Below are positions 33,643 to 42,136 of a stretch of DNA of 50,614 nucleotides, piece by piece. Positions within the stretch are counted from its first letter, which is position 1; each line of letters begins with the position of its first letter. The notes beneath the pieces are model-generated. The model was given only the letters and a program-made list of their open reading frames with translations, was not told where the DNA came from and ran no database searches. The stretch is taken from positions 1 through 50,614 of the forward strand of contig JAILGB010000008.1 in assembly GCA_024697185.1 (NCBI GenBank), written 5' to 3'. The stretch is from Opitutales bacterium. Lineage in GTDB: Bacteria > Verrucomicrobiota > Verrucomicrobiia > Opitutales > UBA953. The position numbers and the translations under genes are program-made.

Positions 33643-35361
33643 TTATTCGACGTCCACCGTTGTCGAGAGCACCTCTTCAACGGTCGTTATGCCCGCGACA
33701 ATTTTGCGGATGCCGTCTTCGCGCATCGTGCGCATACCGAGGTCGCGCACTTTGTGGCGCAGATCGACAAGCGTCGCATTTTGGTAAATCATCTCCTGGA
33801 TCTCCTCATTGACCATAAAGAGTTCAAAAACGCCGCGACGGCCCTTGTAGCCCGTATTGTGGCACTTGACGCAGCCCTTGCCTTTTCTGAAATTCGAGTC
33901 TGTCAAATCGCCGGCTTCGAGTCCGATGGAAATCAGCTCTTTTTCCGACGGCGTATAAGGCGCGCCGCATTCCGGGCAAATGCGCCTGACCAGGCGTTGT
34001 GCGAGCACACCGCGCAGGGACGCGGACACGAGGAAGGGCTTGACACCCATATCGACCAAACGCGGGATCGCGCCCGGAGCGTCGTTGGTGTGAAGCGTCG
34101 AAAAGACCATGTGACCTGTCAAAGAGGCGTTGACCGCAATCTCCGCCGTCTCCAAGTCACGGATTTCACCGATCATGATGATATTGGGAGCCTGACGCAA
34201 CATCGAACGCAAGGCGGAAGCGAACGTCATTCCCACTTCGCGCCGCACCTGCACCTGGTTGATGCCCTTCATCTGGTATTCGACAGGATCTTCAACCGTA
34301 ATGATTTTCCGGTCGGGCTGGTTGATATAGTTCAACGCCGAATAAAGCGTCGTCGATTTACCCGAGCCCGTCGGTCCCGTCACCAGGAAAATGCCGTCCG
34401 CGCCCGTGATGATTTTCATGAAGACTTCCTGGTCGTCCGAGAAAAATCCCAGTTCCGGGAGACCCAGTTTCAAGCCTTCCTTGTCCAAAATACGCATGAC
34501 GATCGATTCGCCGTAAACCGTCGGGAGTACCGAGACACGCAAGTCCACCGCCTTGCTCGCCACCTCGATTTGAATACGCCCGTCCTGAGGAATGCGCTTT
34601 TCAGCCAGGGAAACATTCGCCATCAACTTCAAACGCGCGACAATCGACGCCTGCAAACGCTTGGGCGGATTTTCGACTTCCTGCAAAACGCCGTCGATGC
34701 GGTAGCGGACCCGGAAACGCTTTTCCAAAGGCTCCATGTGAATATCGGAGGCTTTTCGTCTGATCGCCTCCGTGATCAGCAAATTGACATAGCGGATAAT
34801 CGGCGCATCGTCCGCCGACGCATTTTTTTCATCGTTGCCGGGAATCGAAACCGTGCTCCCGTCGCCAAAAATTTCCTGCAGGGCGGCGCTGCCCATTTCG
34901 CCCGAATTGTCGTAGGCGGCGACGATCGCGTCCTTAATTTCGTCGGGCGGAGCCAGCTGCACATTGATCTGCACTTTCAAGAGACGCGACAACTCATCGA
35001 CCATATCCGTGTCGAGCGGATCGCCGACGACGAGCAAAAGGGTGTTCCCGTCAAGCTGCAGCGGCAAAACATTATACTGCTCCGCGCGCGGTCTGCCCAC
35101 GAGTTTGAGCGCTTCCGCCGTCGGCTGGACATTTTTGAGATCCGGCGCCAGCTCCATGTCCAGCTCGCTCGCCATCAGCCCGGTAATCTCCTTCCATGTC
35201 GTATAGCCTTTTTCGACCAGCAGATCCAAAATCTTGGAATCGATTTTATCGGCCAACACACCGCTGCCTTCCACATCTTGGCGAGCGACATCGATCACGT
35301 CCGGCGTTACAACTTCACGGTCTTGAAGCAACTGAATTACAAAATCGTCAGCGGAAATCAT
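33643..35361 (-). CDS. Type IV pilus/type II secretion ATPase PilB/GspE family (copy 2)
   Basis: 572 residues, same architecture as the 30821-32500 product: MshEN-type N-domain, Walker [31 protein letters not shown], Walker [33 protein letters not shown], zinc pairs [15 protein letters not shown] and [14 protein letters not shown]. It is first gene of the ATPase transcript (pilB2-pilT-pilB1). Two extension-type motors beside one retraction motor and one platform protein suggest either two pilus/secretion machines sharing PilC or alternative motors. It is also free of GGGAACG copies. Confidence 0.92.
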   Translation of the reverse strand: MISADDFVIQLLQDREVVTPDVIDVARQDVEGSGVLADKIDSKILDLLVEKGYTTWKEITGLMASELDMELAPDLKNVQPTAEALKLVGRPRAEQYNVLPLQLDGNTLLLVVGDPLDTDMVDELSRLLKVQINVQLAPPDEIKDAIVAAYDNSGEMGSAALQEIFGDGSTVSIPGNDEKNASADDAPIIRYVNLLITEAIRRKASDIHMEPLEKRFRVRYRIDGVLQEVENPPKRLQASIVARLKLMANVSLAEKRIPQDGRIQIEVASKAVDLRVSVLPTVYGESIVMRILDKEGLKLGLPELGFFSDDQEVFMKIITGADGIFLVTGPTGSGKSTTLYSALNYINQPDRKIITVEDPVEYQMKGINQVQVRREVGMTFASALRSMLRQAPNIIMIGEIRDLETAEIAVNASLTGHMVFSTLHTNDAPGAIPRLVDMGVKPFLVSASLRGVLAQRLVRRICPECGAPYTPSEKELISIGLEAGDLTDSNFRKGKGCVKCHNTGYKGRRGVFELFMVNEEIQEMIYQNATLVDLRHKVRDLGMRTMREDGIRKIVAGITTVEEVLSTTVDVE

Positions 35362-35446
35362 AAAATAAAATCAAATAAAAACGGCCACAAAGGGGTTGCG
35401 ACCCAAAAGCAATTTGCAACTGCCCTATTAGTTTAGACGCAAGCAT

Positions 35447-35478
35447 CCGTTCCCGCAAATACAAATTCACGGGAACGG
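35447..35478 (-). repeat. Inverted motif pair after apbE
   Basis: Arms CCGTTCCCG / CGGGAACGG (9 bp, 14-nt loop), 4 bp beyond the apbE stop codon, without a T-run. It is probably a transcript-end hairpin. The remaining part of the 121-bp gap 35362-35482 shows no gene. Confidence 0.6.
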
Positions 35479-35482
35479 CTAT

Positions 35483-36256
35483 TTATCCGATGACCGCAGC
35501 CGCCGTCGCCAGTGCGTCCGCCCGCGCCGCCGAAGCCGACCGCGCCCTGAACGTTTTGGCGGGAACGGCGAGCAGTCCTGTCCGTGGATCCACGAGATGG
35601 ACGGCTTGAAATTGCGTTCCCGAAGATGCGATCGCCCCGTTGGCGAGCGCTTCCTCGCCCGCCTCCGTGCCTATCCGCCAATGCGCCCTGCCCGCGGGAG
35701 CGTCGAGCGCCAAAATCGTCGAACCGCCCGCGATCAGCAATGCGCGCGGGAACGACCATTCCCGCAAAACTTCCGCCATTTTGTCGAGCGCAAAACCTTT
35801 GCCGATCCCGCCGAGATCGATTTTTTTGCCGACGGCAACACACTCCACCTCCTGCTCTGCGGGATGAAGCGCAAATTTCCCATAGCGGTAATTTTCATAC
35901 GCCTCGCGCCATGCCGGCATTTCGTCACAGCGGACATTCCCGTTTTTTTTGTAAAAATCAACTAACGTTCCCGCAGAGGCGTCAAAGGCGTTTTTTGTCT
36001 CCTCCGCCAACGAAAAGGACAGCTGCAGACACTCGAAAGTCTCCGCCTGCACCCACGCGCGCTGTCCCTGCGGCAGAGCGTTGATCAGCGAAACGTCGCT
36101 TGAGGCGACAAAGCGGCTCAGCCGGCGCTCCAAACTTTGCATGACGGAAAACGCCTCGTTCGCCGCCTGCCCGGCTTCATCCGCCCGGGAAGGATCCGCG
36201 TCGATCCGCAAGGTCCAACGCGTCGCCATCGCAATCCGGGTAAAATCGAGCAGCAT
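35483..36256 (-). CDS. apbE: FAD:protein FMN transferase (ApbE family)
   Basis: About 257 residues from the ATG at 36256; a GTG at 36334 is also in frame but would overlap the upstream aroG stop by 44 bp. Family landmarks: MATRWTLRID near the start, SRFVASSDVSLINA, the FAD/Mg region IDLGGIGKGFALD (about residues 150-165), a GGS motif (LLIAGGSTILAL), and a late DPRTGLL. It attaches FMN to threonine of Nqr/Rnf subunits and related proteins. Most ApbE proteins are exported lipoproteins, but no signal peptide is visible here, so a cytoplasmic form or a missed start is possible. It is 34 bp after aroG. Confidence 0.85.
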   Translation of the reverse strand: MLLDFTRIAMATRWTLRIDADPSRADEAGQAANEAFSVMQSLERRLSRFVASSDVSLINALPQGQRAWVQAETFECLQLSFSLAEETKNAFDASAGTLVDFYKKNGNVRCDEMPAWREAYENYRYGKFALHPAEQEVECVAVGKKIDLGGIGKGFALDKMAEVLREWSFPRALLIAGGSTILALDAPAGRAHWRIGTEAGEEALANGAIASSGTQFQAVHLVDPRTGLLAVPAKTFRARSASAARADALATAAAVIG

Positions 36257-36290
36257 TTTTTCGGACAAGGCGAAATCCGCGTTCCCGCGG

Positions 36291-37361
36291 CTAATGGCTG
36301 CGACGTTCCCGCACCGCGTCGGCGAGGTCTTCACAGATCGCCGCGGTGTCTTCCAAATTGATGCAGGCGTCCGTGATCGACTTGCCGTAAACGCAATGGG
36401 CGGGATCGTAATCCTGACGGCCTTCGACGAGATTGCTCTCGAGCATCACACCCGCGATAGCCCGCGAACCTTTTGCAATCCGCGCCGCGAGTTCCCGCGC
36501 GACAAGCGGTTGGCGTCTGAAATCTTTTTTGCTGTTCCCGTGAGAGCAGTCGATGATGATATAGGGCGGCAAACCGGCCTTGTTCAAACGCGCCACGACA
36601 TCGTTCACAAATTCGTCCCCGTAATTGGGTCCCGTCGTTGTGCCGCCGCGCAAAATGACATGCGTATCATGATTGCCCTCCGTTTCAAAAATCGCAACGA
36701 CACCATCCTTGGTCACCGACGGGAACCAATGCGAATGGCGCGACGCGCTGACCGCATCCACAGCGACCTGTGTCGAACCGTCCGTCCCGTTTTTGAACCC
36801 GATCGGCATCGACATGCCGGACGCCAGCTCACGATGGATCTGACTCTCCGTCGTGCGCGCGCCGATAGCGCCATAGGCGACGAGGTCCGAAATGAACTGC
36901 GGGGTGATCGGATCCAAAAACTCCGTCGCCGTCGCCACACCCGCCTCCGCCAGATTGCAAAGCAGACGGCGCGCAATCGTCAAGCCGCGATTGATCTGAA
37001 ACGTCCCGTCGATAAAAGGATCGTTGATCAAACCTTTCCAGCCGACAACCGTGCGCGGCTTTTCAAAATATGTCCGCATCAAAATCACCAGTTCCCCGGA
37101 ATGGCGCGCCGACAAATCCTTTACAAAACGGGCATATTCCTCCGCCGCCTCGATATTGTTGATCGAACACGGCCCCGTAATCACGAGCAAACGGTCGTCT
37201 TTGCCGTTTAAAATATCACTGATGACCGCACGGGCGCAGGCGACCGTCTTGCGCGCCGTCTCACTCGCAGGAAGCTCGTCCAACAGATACGCCGGCGTCA
37301 ACAAAGGCTTTTTTCTCAAAATGCGCGTATCGTCTGTCGTCAGTTTTTTTTCTTCACTCAT
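36291..37361 (-). CDS. aroG: 3-deoxy-7-phosphoheptulonate (DAHP) synthase, class I AroG type
   Basis: 356 residues from the ATG at 37361. Landmarks LLVITGPCSINN, RTYFEKPRTVVGWKGLINDP, IGARTTESQIHRELASG, GFKNGTDG and IIIDCSHGNSKKD carry the PEP, metal and erythrose-4-phosphate ligands. It catalyses the first step of aromatic amino acid synthesis. The N-terminal extension is of the feedback-regulated E. coli AroF/G/H type. The promoter box ends 8 nt from the ATG, with no ribosome-binding site, which suggests a leaderless transcript. The neighbour apbE may be co-transcribed. Confidence 0.95.
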   Translation of the reverse strand: MSEEKKLTTDDTRILRKKPLLTPAYLLDELPASETARKTVACARAVISDILNGKDDRLLVITGPCSINNIEAAEEYARFVKDLSARHSGELVILMRTYFEKPRTVVGWKGLINDPFIDGTFQINRGLTIARRLLCNLAEAGVATATEFLDPITPQFISDLVAYGAIGARTTESQIHRELASGMSMPIGFKNGTDGSTQVAVDAVSASRHSHWFPSVTKDGVVAIFETEGNHDTHVILRGGTTTGPNYGDEFVNDVVARLNKAGLPPYIIIDCSHGNSKKDFRRQPLVARELAARIAKGSRAIAGVMLESNLVEGRQDYDPAHCVYGKSITDACINLEDTAAICEDLADAVRERRSH

Positions 37362-37369
37362 AGTGTTTG

Positions 37370-37398
37370 AGTCTAATTTAATTTGACGCACAATTCAA
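37370..37398 (-). promoter_or_regulatory. aroG promoter, leaderless arrangement
   Basis: On the minus strand: -35 TTGAAT (37393-37398), 17-bp spacer, -10 TAGACT (37370-37375), then CAAACACT and ATG. Confidence 0.55.
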
Positions 37399-37407
37399 AC
37401 ATTTATC

Positions 37408-37442
37408 GCGGGAACGGCGCGAGTTCCCGTCGGCGTTCCCGC
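37408..37442 (-). repeat. Inverted motif pair between aroG and tRNA-Phe
   Basis: Arms GCGGGAACG / CGTTCCCGC, 9 bp perfect, 17-nt loop that itself contains GTTCCC. It lies between the tRNA terminator and the aroG promoter. Confidence 0.65.
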
Positions 37443-37445
37443 AAA

Positions 37446-37472
37446 ACAAAAAACCGGTCCTTGAGGACCGGT
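37446..37472 (-). terminator. tRNA-Phe terminator
   Basis: Stem ACCGGTCC / GGACCGGT with a 4-nt loop, followed on the minus strand by TTTTTT. It begins 6 bp after the tRNA 3' end. Confidence 0.9.
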
Positions 37473-37477
37473 CAAAA

Positions 37478-37553
37478 TGGTGGTCAGGGGCGGAATCGAA
37501 CCGCCGACACGGGGATTTTCAGTCCCATGCTCTACCGACTGAGCTACCTAACC
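37478..37553 (-). tRNA. tRNA-Phe (GAA)
   Basis: 76 nt including an encoded CCA. The acceptor stem GGTTAGG / CCTGACC has one G-U pair; the D-arm contains AGCTCAGTCGGTAGAGC; the anticodon loop is CTGAAAA with anticodon GAA; the T-arm is GGCGGTTCGATTCCGCC. All arms fold. It is monocistronic with its own terminator. Confidence 0.97.
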
Positions 37554-37639
37554 ATTGCGTTTTTCTATTAAACAAAAAAAACTTCAAATCGTCAAGCATT
37601 TTCAAGCAAGATTGAAAAATGCCGTTCCCGCGACGGCGG

Positions 37640-38362
37640 CTATTCGAGTTCAAAAATGCAGGAAACCCGCACGGTTATTTTTTGATCGTCCGCCGAAATC
37701 GGGGTTGAGACGCCGCGCGCCATTTTCAAGTTCATATTGTCATAAAAGGCTTCCGCGGGAACGGCGGAATTGCCGTCGGCGATCCTTAAAACTTTTCCCA
37801 GCTTTGCTCCGGCGGTCGTCGCCATCTGTCCGGCGATCTCGCGGGCGTTTTCAATCGCGGCGTTTCGCGCCTGTTTTTGAGACTCTTCGATGTTTTCCGC
37901 CAAAAAAGAAATGCTGTAAACGTTGTTCACGCCGGCTCCGACCGCCACATCGATCGCCTCGCCCACGCGGCTGAGGTCCCGCAAGACCAGACGGATGGAG
38001 TTATCGACGACAAATTCCTCGATACCGCCGGAGGAAAAACTGCTCTTTGACGATCTTGTCTGCCGATAAACGCGGTAATTGATCGTCGTAATCGACTCGG
38101 GAGAAAAGCCTTTTGCAATCAGTGCCTCTCGCACCTTCGTCGTCAGCACCGCATTGTCGCGCACCGCCCGCGAAGCCGAGGGGTCGCGGGTTTCGACCGC
38201 CATGCGGATCGTCGCCATATCGCTTTTCATAAATACCGTCCCCTCGCCTTCGACGGCGACGCTGCGGACGGGAACGCTGTTTTCTGCGGCAAACGCCATC
38301 GGCGCCAGCGTCATCGATGACAGCAAGAGACAAATCGGGAATAATTTTGTAATCTTTTTCAT
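37640..38362 (-). CDS. SIMPL-domain (DUF541) periplasmic protein
   Basis: 240 residues. Signal peptide MKKITKLFPICLLLSSMTLAPMAFA. The SIMPL domain covers most of the rest: VRSVAVEGEGTVFMKSDMATIRMAVET, VLTTKVREALIAKGF, TINYRVYRQ and SISFLAENIEESQKQARNAA are typical of this oligomerising family. In E. coli the homologue YggE is linked to oxidative stress protection; a general function is not known. A strong ribosome-binding site AAAGGAGG precedes the ATG. It is downstream of hisA by 43 bp and may be the last gene of the rsmI-hisA unit. Confidence 0.88.
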   Translation of the reverse strand: MKKITKLFPICLLLSSMTLAPMAFAAENSVPVRSVAVEGEGTVFMKSDMATIRMAVETRDPSASRAVRDNAVLTTKVREALIAKGFSPESITTINYRVYRQTRSSKSSFSSGGIEEFVVDNSIRLVLRDLSRVGEAIDVAVGAGVNNVYSISFLAENIEESQKQARNAAIENAREIAGQMATTAGAKLGKVLRIADGNSAVPAEAFYDNMNLKMARGVSTPISADDQKITVRVSCIFELE

Positions 38363-38405
38363 TTCGGGGGTTCCTCCTTTAAAATAGCGTCACCGTTCCC
38401 GCGAA

Positions 38406-39134
38406 TTATTTTGCGATCGCCAAAAGATCGCTCAAATCCACGCGTTTTTCATAAATCGCCTTGCCGACGATCGCGCCGTCAAGATTGGCGTAGTTTTCCG
38501 CCAGTTTTCGGATTTTCAAAATATCTTCTCGGCAGGAAACTCCGCCGGAGGCGATGACGTTTGCCGCGGTCGCGCCGAGCATTTCTTCCAACGCTGCAAA
38601 ATTGGGTCCCTTCAACATCCCGTCTGTCGCGATGTCCGTATAAATAATTGTTTTTACGCCCGCAGCCGCCATCGTTCCCGCGAGCTCTGTCGCGCGCCGC
38701 GCCGTCACGTCCACCCAGCCGCGCACGGCGACAAATCCGTCTTTTGCGTCGATCCCGACGGCAATTTTTTCGCCGCCAAAATTTTTGACCAGATCGGCGA
38801 CAAAGGCGTCATCGTATGCCGCCCGGGTCCCGATGATCACGCGGGCCGCTCCCGCCGCCAAGACGCTCTCGACATCCGCGAGCGTGCGCAGACCACCGCC
38901 AAATTCGACTTTCAAACCCGTTCCCGCGATCCGTTTCAGCGCCTCGATATTTTTGGGTGCGCCGTCAAAGGCTCCGTCCAGATCCACCACGTGAATCCAC
39001 GATGCGCCGGCGGCGGCAAAGGCTTTCGCCGGACTCGCCGGATCTTCAAAATATGTCGTTTTGTCTTCTGCGACGCCCTGTTTGAGGCGCACGCATTGTC
39101 CGCCTTTGATATCAACCGCCGGATAAATATTCAT
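38406..39134 (-). CDS. hisA: ProFAR isomerase (HisA)
   Basis: 242 residues. TIM-barrel isomerase; catalytic Asp in MNIYPAVDIKGGQCVRL (residue 8), and second Asp in IIYTDIATDGMLKGPN. Phosphate loops are in VEFGGGLRT and VIASGGVS. It converts ProFAR to PRFAR in histidine synthesis. It lies 30 bp after rsmI, and no other his genes are present in the window. Confidence 0.95.
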   Translation of the reverse strand: MNIYPAVDIKGGQCVRLKQGVAEDKTTYFEDPASPAKAFAAAGASWIHVVDLDGAFDGAPKNIEALKRIAGTGLKVEFGGGLRTLADVESVLAAGAARVIIGTRAAYDDAFVADLVKNFGGEKIAVGIDAKDGFVAVRGWVDVTARRATELAGTMAAAGVKTIIYTDIATDGMLKGPNFAALEEMLGATAANVIASGGVSCREDILKIRKLAENYANLDGAIVGKAIYEKRVDLSDLLAIAK

Positions 39135-39164
39135 AATAAGAAGACTAACGGGCGAAACTTGTTT

Positions 39165-39884
39165 TTACAACTCAAAATCGGCGGGAGCGATCAGGACGAC
39201 AAATTCCCCCTTCAAATTTTTTCCGGTCATCTGCGGCAAAATATCGGCGATCGTTCCCGTGAGAACCGTCTCGTGGAGTTTTGTCAGTTCGCGCGCAAAA
39301 CAAACGACGCGTTGCGGACCGAGGATTTCGTGAATTTCCTCCGCAAAAGCGCGGATCCTGTGACAGGACTCATAAAGCGCCAGCGTCATTTTTTCATCGC
39401 GGAGTTCTTCCAAAAAACGCCGGCGCGCCGCGGTCTTGGGCGCCAAAAAACCGTAAAATGCGAATGCGTTGGTCGGCAAACCGCTCGCCGACAGCGCGGC
39501 GATCAGCGCACAGGGACCCGGGATTGTCTCGACGGCGAGCCCGCGGCGACGGCATTCCCGCACCACTCGAAAACCCGGATCCGACAAGGTCGGCGTTCCC
39601 GCGTCGCAAACCAATGCGATATGCGCTCCCGCCGCGATCCGGTCCGCGATTCCCGCTGCCGACGCCTGTTCGTTGTGGTCGTGATAAGCGAGCAGAGGAC
39701 GCGCGATCCCGAAACGCCGGAGCAGATTTCCGCTCGTGCGCGTATCCTCGCAGGCGATGCAGTCGGCGCTCGCCAAAACCGCCTTCGCCCGCGGCGACAA
39801 ATCTTCCAGATTGCCGATTGGCGTCGCGACCACGCTCAATCGCGCCCCTTGCGACGTTCCCGCAAAATTTTCCTCTGCTTCCAT
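39165..39884 (-). CDS. rsmI: 16S rRNA (cytidine-2'-O) methyltransferase RsmI
   Basis: 239 residues from the ATG at 39884. The ATG three codons upstream (39893) lies in the -10 box of the predicted promoter, so the downstream one is chosen; it gives a leaderless start. Landmarks LSVVATPIGNLEDLSPRA, CEDTRTSG, HDHNE, LVCDAGTPTLSDPG and GPCALIAALSASGLP place it in the tetrapyrrole-methylase fold. It methylates the 2'-OH of C1402 in 16S rRNA with SAM. It is the first gene of the rsmI-hisA(-SIMPL) unit. Confidence 0.94.
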   Translation of the reverse strand: MEAEENFAGTSQGARLSVVATPIGNLEDLSPRAKAVLASADCIACEDTRTSGNLLRRFGIARPLLAYHDHNEQASAAGIADRIAAGAHIALVCDAGTPTLSDPGFRVVRECRRRGLAVETIPGPCALIAALSASGLPTNAFAFYGFLAPKTAARRRFLEELRDEKMTLALYESCHRIRAFAEEIHEILGPQRVVCFARELTKLHETVLTGTIADILPQMTGKNLKGEFVVLIAPADFEL

Positions 39885-39892
39885 AAGTTTCA

Positions 39893-39921
39893 TTAATATT
39901 TTAGGACCTCAAGAATGTCAA
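39893..39921 (-). promoter_or_regulatory. rsmI promoter, leaderless arrangement
   Basis: On the minus strand: consensus -35 TTGACA (39916-39921), 17-bp spacer, -10 TATTAA (39893-39898), then 8 nt to the ATG at 39884. Confidence 0.65.
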
Positions 39922-40040
39922 GAAGTTAAAACGGAGCGCCGCGCGGGAACTTAAACAAAAAAACCTTAAATCCTAAAATCTGTGGATCTTAAAAAAATCC
40001 CATTCCCGCCGTTCCCGCAACGCGTTCCCGTGTTGAAGAT

Positions 40041-40069
40041 TTGCTTAAAAAATTCACTTATCATAAAAT
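40041..40069 (+). promoter_or_regulatory. bioD promoter
   Basis: -35 TTGCTT (40041-40046), 17-bp spacer, -10 TAAAAT (40064-40069), 9 nt to the ATG at 40079. The leader is nearly absent. No BirA-type operator seen. Three CGTTCCC-like copies lie just upstream (40005-40030). Confidence 0.55.
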
Positions 40070-40078
40070 TTTTAATAA

Positions 40079-40771
40079 ATGAGCAAAAAATCCGTCTATT
40101 TTATTACCGGGATTGATACGGGTGTCGGCAAAACTTTTGTTACCGGGCTGATGGCGCGCTTTTTGGAAAAGCGCGGTCTTGACTGGATCAGTCTCAAAAT
40201 GGTTCAAACCGGCAATACGGGATTTTCGGAGGATTTGGATCTGCACCGTTCGTTTTGCGGCGGTCGGTCGTTCCCGGAGGATGGAGCCGGGCTTACCGCT
40301 CCGCAGATTTTTGCGTTCCCGTCCTCTCCGCGCCTTGCCGCCCGGCTTGAAAAGCGCAATGTGGATCTCGTCGCCATCGATCATGCGGTTGCGGAGTGTT
40401 CCCGCCGGCACGACATTGTTCTTGTCGAGGGCGCGGGCGGTCTTTGTGTTCCTTTGACGGGCGATTGTCTCTCGATTGATTTTGCCGCGGCTCGCGACTG
40501 GCGGACGGTGCTTGTCACTTGCGGGCGTCTGGGTGCGATCAACCACGCCCTGCTCTCCCTCGAAGCCCTGCGTTCCCGCCAAATGCCGCTCGCGGGTGTC
40601 GTCCACAACTTTTATCCCGACGCCGATCCGATTATTGACAATGACACCGTCGGCGAAATCCGCGAACAGCTTCAACGCTCCGGAATGCCCGATGTGCTCG
40701 TCCGCGTCCCGCAAATCAATCCGGAGCTCCCGTTGCCGGACATCGATTTTTCATCCATTTTTAATCTTTGA
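40079..40771 (+). CDS. bioD: Dethiobiotin synthetase
   Basis: 230 residues. P-loop ITGIDTGVGKTFVTG (residues 9-23), K in SLKMVQTG, metal/substrate strand VLVEGAGGLCVPL, and RLGAINHALLSLEAL. It closes DAPA with CO2 and ATP to dethiobiotin. bioA follows 5 bp after the stop codon; enzyme order in the pathway is BioA then BioD. bioB and bioF are not in the window. Confidence 0.93.
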   Translation: MSKKSVYFITGIDTGVGKTFVTGLMARFLEKRGLDWISLKMVQTGNTGFSEDLDLHRSFCGGRSFPEDGAGLTAPQIFAFPSSPRLAARLEKRNVDLVAIDHAVAECSRRHDIVLVEGAGGLCVPLTGDCLSIDFAAARDWRTVLVTCGRLGAINHALLSLEALRSRQMPLAGVVHNFYPDADPIIDNDTVGEIREQLQRSGMPDVLVRVPQINPELPLPDIDFSSIFNL

Positions 40772-40776
40772 TTCCC

Positions 40777-42090
40777 ATGACCGCCGAGAAAATCCTGCAA
40801 ATCGACCGCACGCATATCTGGCATCCCTACGCCTCGATTGTCAATCCGCCACCTGTCGAAATCGCCGTCCGGGCGCGCGGGCTTGAAATCGAGCTCGCCT
40901 CCGGGGAACGGCTTTTGGATGCGGTTTCGTCCTGGTGGTGCGTCGCCCACGGGCACAATCATCCGGCAATCGTCGAAGCGATCCGCCGTCAGAGCGAAAA
41001 AATGACCCATGTCATGTTCGGCGGTTTTACGCATGAGCCGGCAGCCCGGCTTGCCGAACGCCTCGCCGCCTTTGCGCCGCCAGGTCTCGACCGTGTCTTT
41101 TTTGCCGACAGCGGTTCGATCGCCGTGGAGGTCGCCACCAAAATGGCGGTTCAATACCAACACGCCCTCGGGCGTTCCCGCCGCACAAAACTGGTCGCGC
41201 TCAAAGGCGGTTATCACGGCGACACCGTCGGCGCGATGGCGTTGAGCGATCCCGACGGGATGCACACGCTTTTTCGCGGGATCATGCCGCAGCACTTTTT
41301 TGCCGAACAGCCGCGCACGCGTTTTGACGGCGTATGGCAGGCGGAAGATTTTGAATCCCTGCGCCAAATCGTCGATCGTCACAGCGAACAGATCGCCGGC
41401 ATCATCTGCGAACCCGTTTTGCAGGCAGCCAACGCGATGTGGCATTATCATCCGCAATATCTGCGGGAAATGCGCCGGCTCTGCGACGAACGCGGACTGC
41501 TCCTGATTTTTGACGAGATCGCCGCCGGATTTTATCGCACCGGTCCGCGCTGGGCGCAAAACCACGCCAGCATCCGTCCCGACATCATGTGCGTCGGCAA
41601 AGCGCTGACCGGCGGGGCAATCACACTCGCGGCAACGCTCGCGGACAAAAATGTCGCGGGAACGATTTCCGCGGGAACGCCGGGCGCGTTCATGCACGGT
41701 CCGACCTATATGGCGAATCCGCTCGCCTGCGCCGCGGCTTGCTCCTCGCTCGAACTTTTTGAAAACAACGACTACGAGACAAAGGTTCGCGGGATCGAAA
41801 CGCTTTTCAAACAAGGTCTCGCCCCGCTCGCCGCGCTGCCCAATGTCCGCGACGTGCGCGTGATCGGCGCCTGCGGGATCGTCGAAACCCGCCGCCTGCC
41901 CGCTCCCGACGACATCCGGCGCGTCATTCACAAACACGGCGTCTGGCTGCGGCCGTTTTCAAACTTTATCTATTCGTTCCCGCCGCTTGTCGCGACTGAA
42001 ATCGAAATCCGTCGCATCATCGATGCCATCGCCGAACTCGCCGCCTGTCCGCCCGGTCCCGTCATCGACGACGGCGGTTTTCACGAATAA
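40777..42090 (+). CDS. bioA: Adenosylmethionine-8-amino-7-oxononanoate aminotransferase
   Basis: 437 residues from the ATG at 40777; a TTG three codons upstream is within the bioD stop region. Class III aminotransferase: HIWHPYASI at the start is the BioA signature, followed by SSWWCVAHGHNHP. PLP contacts are in LLIFDEIAAGFYRTG and the Schiff-base lysine in CVGKALTGG. HGPTYMANPLACAAA also fits. It uses SAM as amino donor to make DAPA for biotin. It forms a two-gene unit with bioD, closed by the hairpin at 42112-42135. Confidence 0.95.
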   Translation: MTAEKILQIDRTHIWHPYASIVNPPPVEIAVRARGLEIELASGERLLDAVSSWWCVAHGHNHPAIVEAIRRQSEKMTHVMFGGFTHEPAARLAERLAAFAPPGLDRVFFADSGSIAVEVATKMAVQYQHALGRSRRTKLVALKGGYHGDTVGAMALSDPDGMHTLFRGIMPQHFFAEQPRTRFDGVWQAEDFESLRQIVDRHSEQIAGIICEPVLQAANAMWHYHPQYLREMRRLCDERGLLLIFDEIAAGFYRTGPRWAQNHASIRPDIMCVGKALTGGAITLAATLADKNVAGTISAGTPGAFMHGPTYMANPLACAAACSSLELFENNDYETKVRGIETLFKQGLAPLAALPNVRDVRVIGACGIVETRRLPAPDDIRRVIHKHGVWLRPFSNFIYSFPPLVATEIEIRRIIDAIAELAACPPGPVIDDGGFHE

Positions 42091-42111
42091 AAAACTCGAC
42101 AACAAAAAGCG

Positions 42112-42135
42112 CGTTCCCGCGGCTTTGCGGGAACG
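42112..42135. terminator. Bidirectional terminator of inverted motifs between bioA and mcrC
   Basis: Perfect 9-bp stem CGTTCCCGC / GCGGGAACG, 6-nt loop, flanked by AAAAAGC on one side and GCTATTTT on the other. It sits in the 46-bp gap between convergent genes. Confidence 0.8.
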
Positions 42136-42136
42136 G

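Noticed and set aside
33754-35436. 560-codon plus-strand frame opposite the second pilB
   Set aside because: Antisense shadow of a highly conserved ATPase; the translation has no family features.
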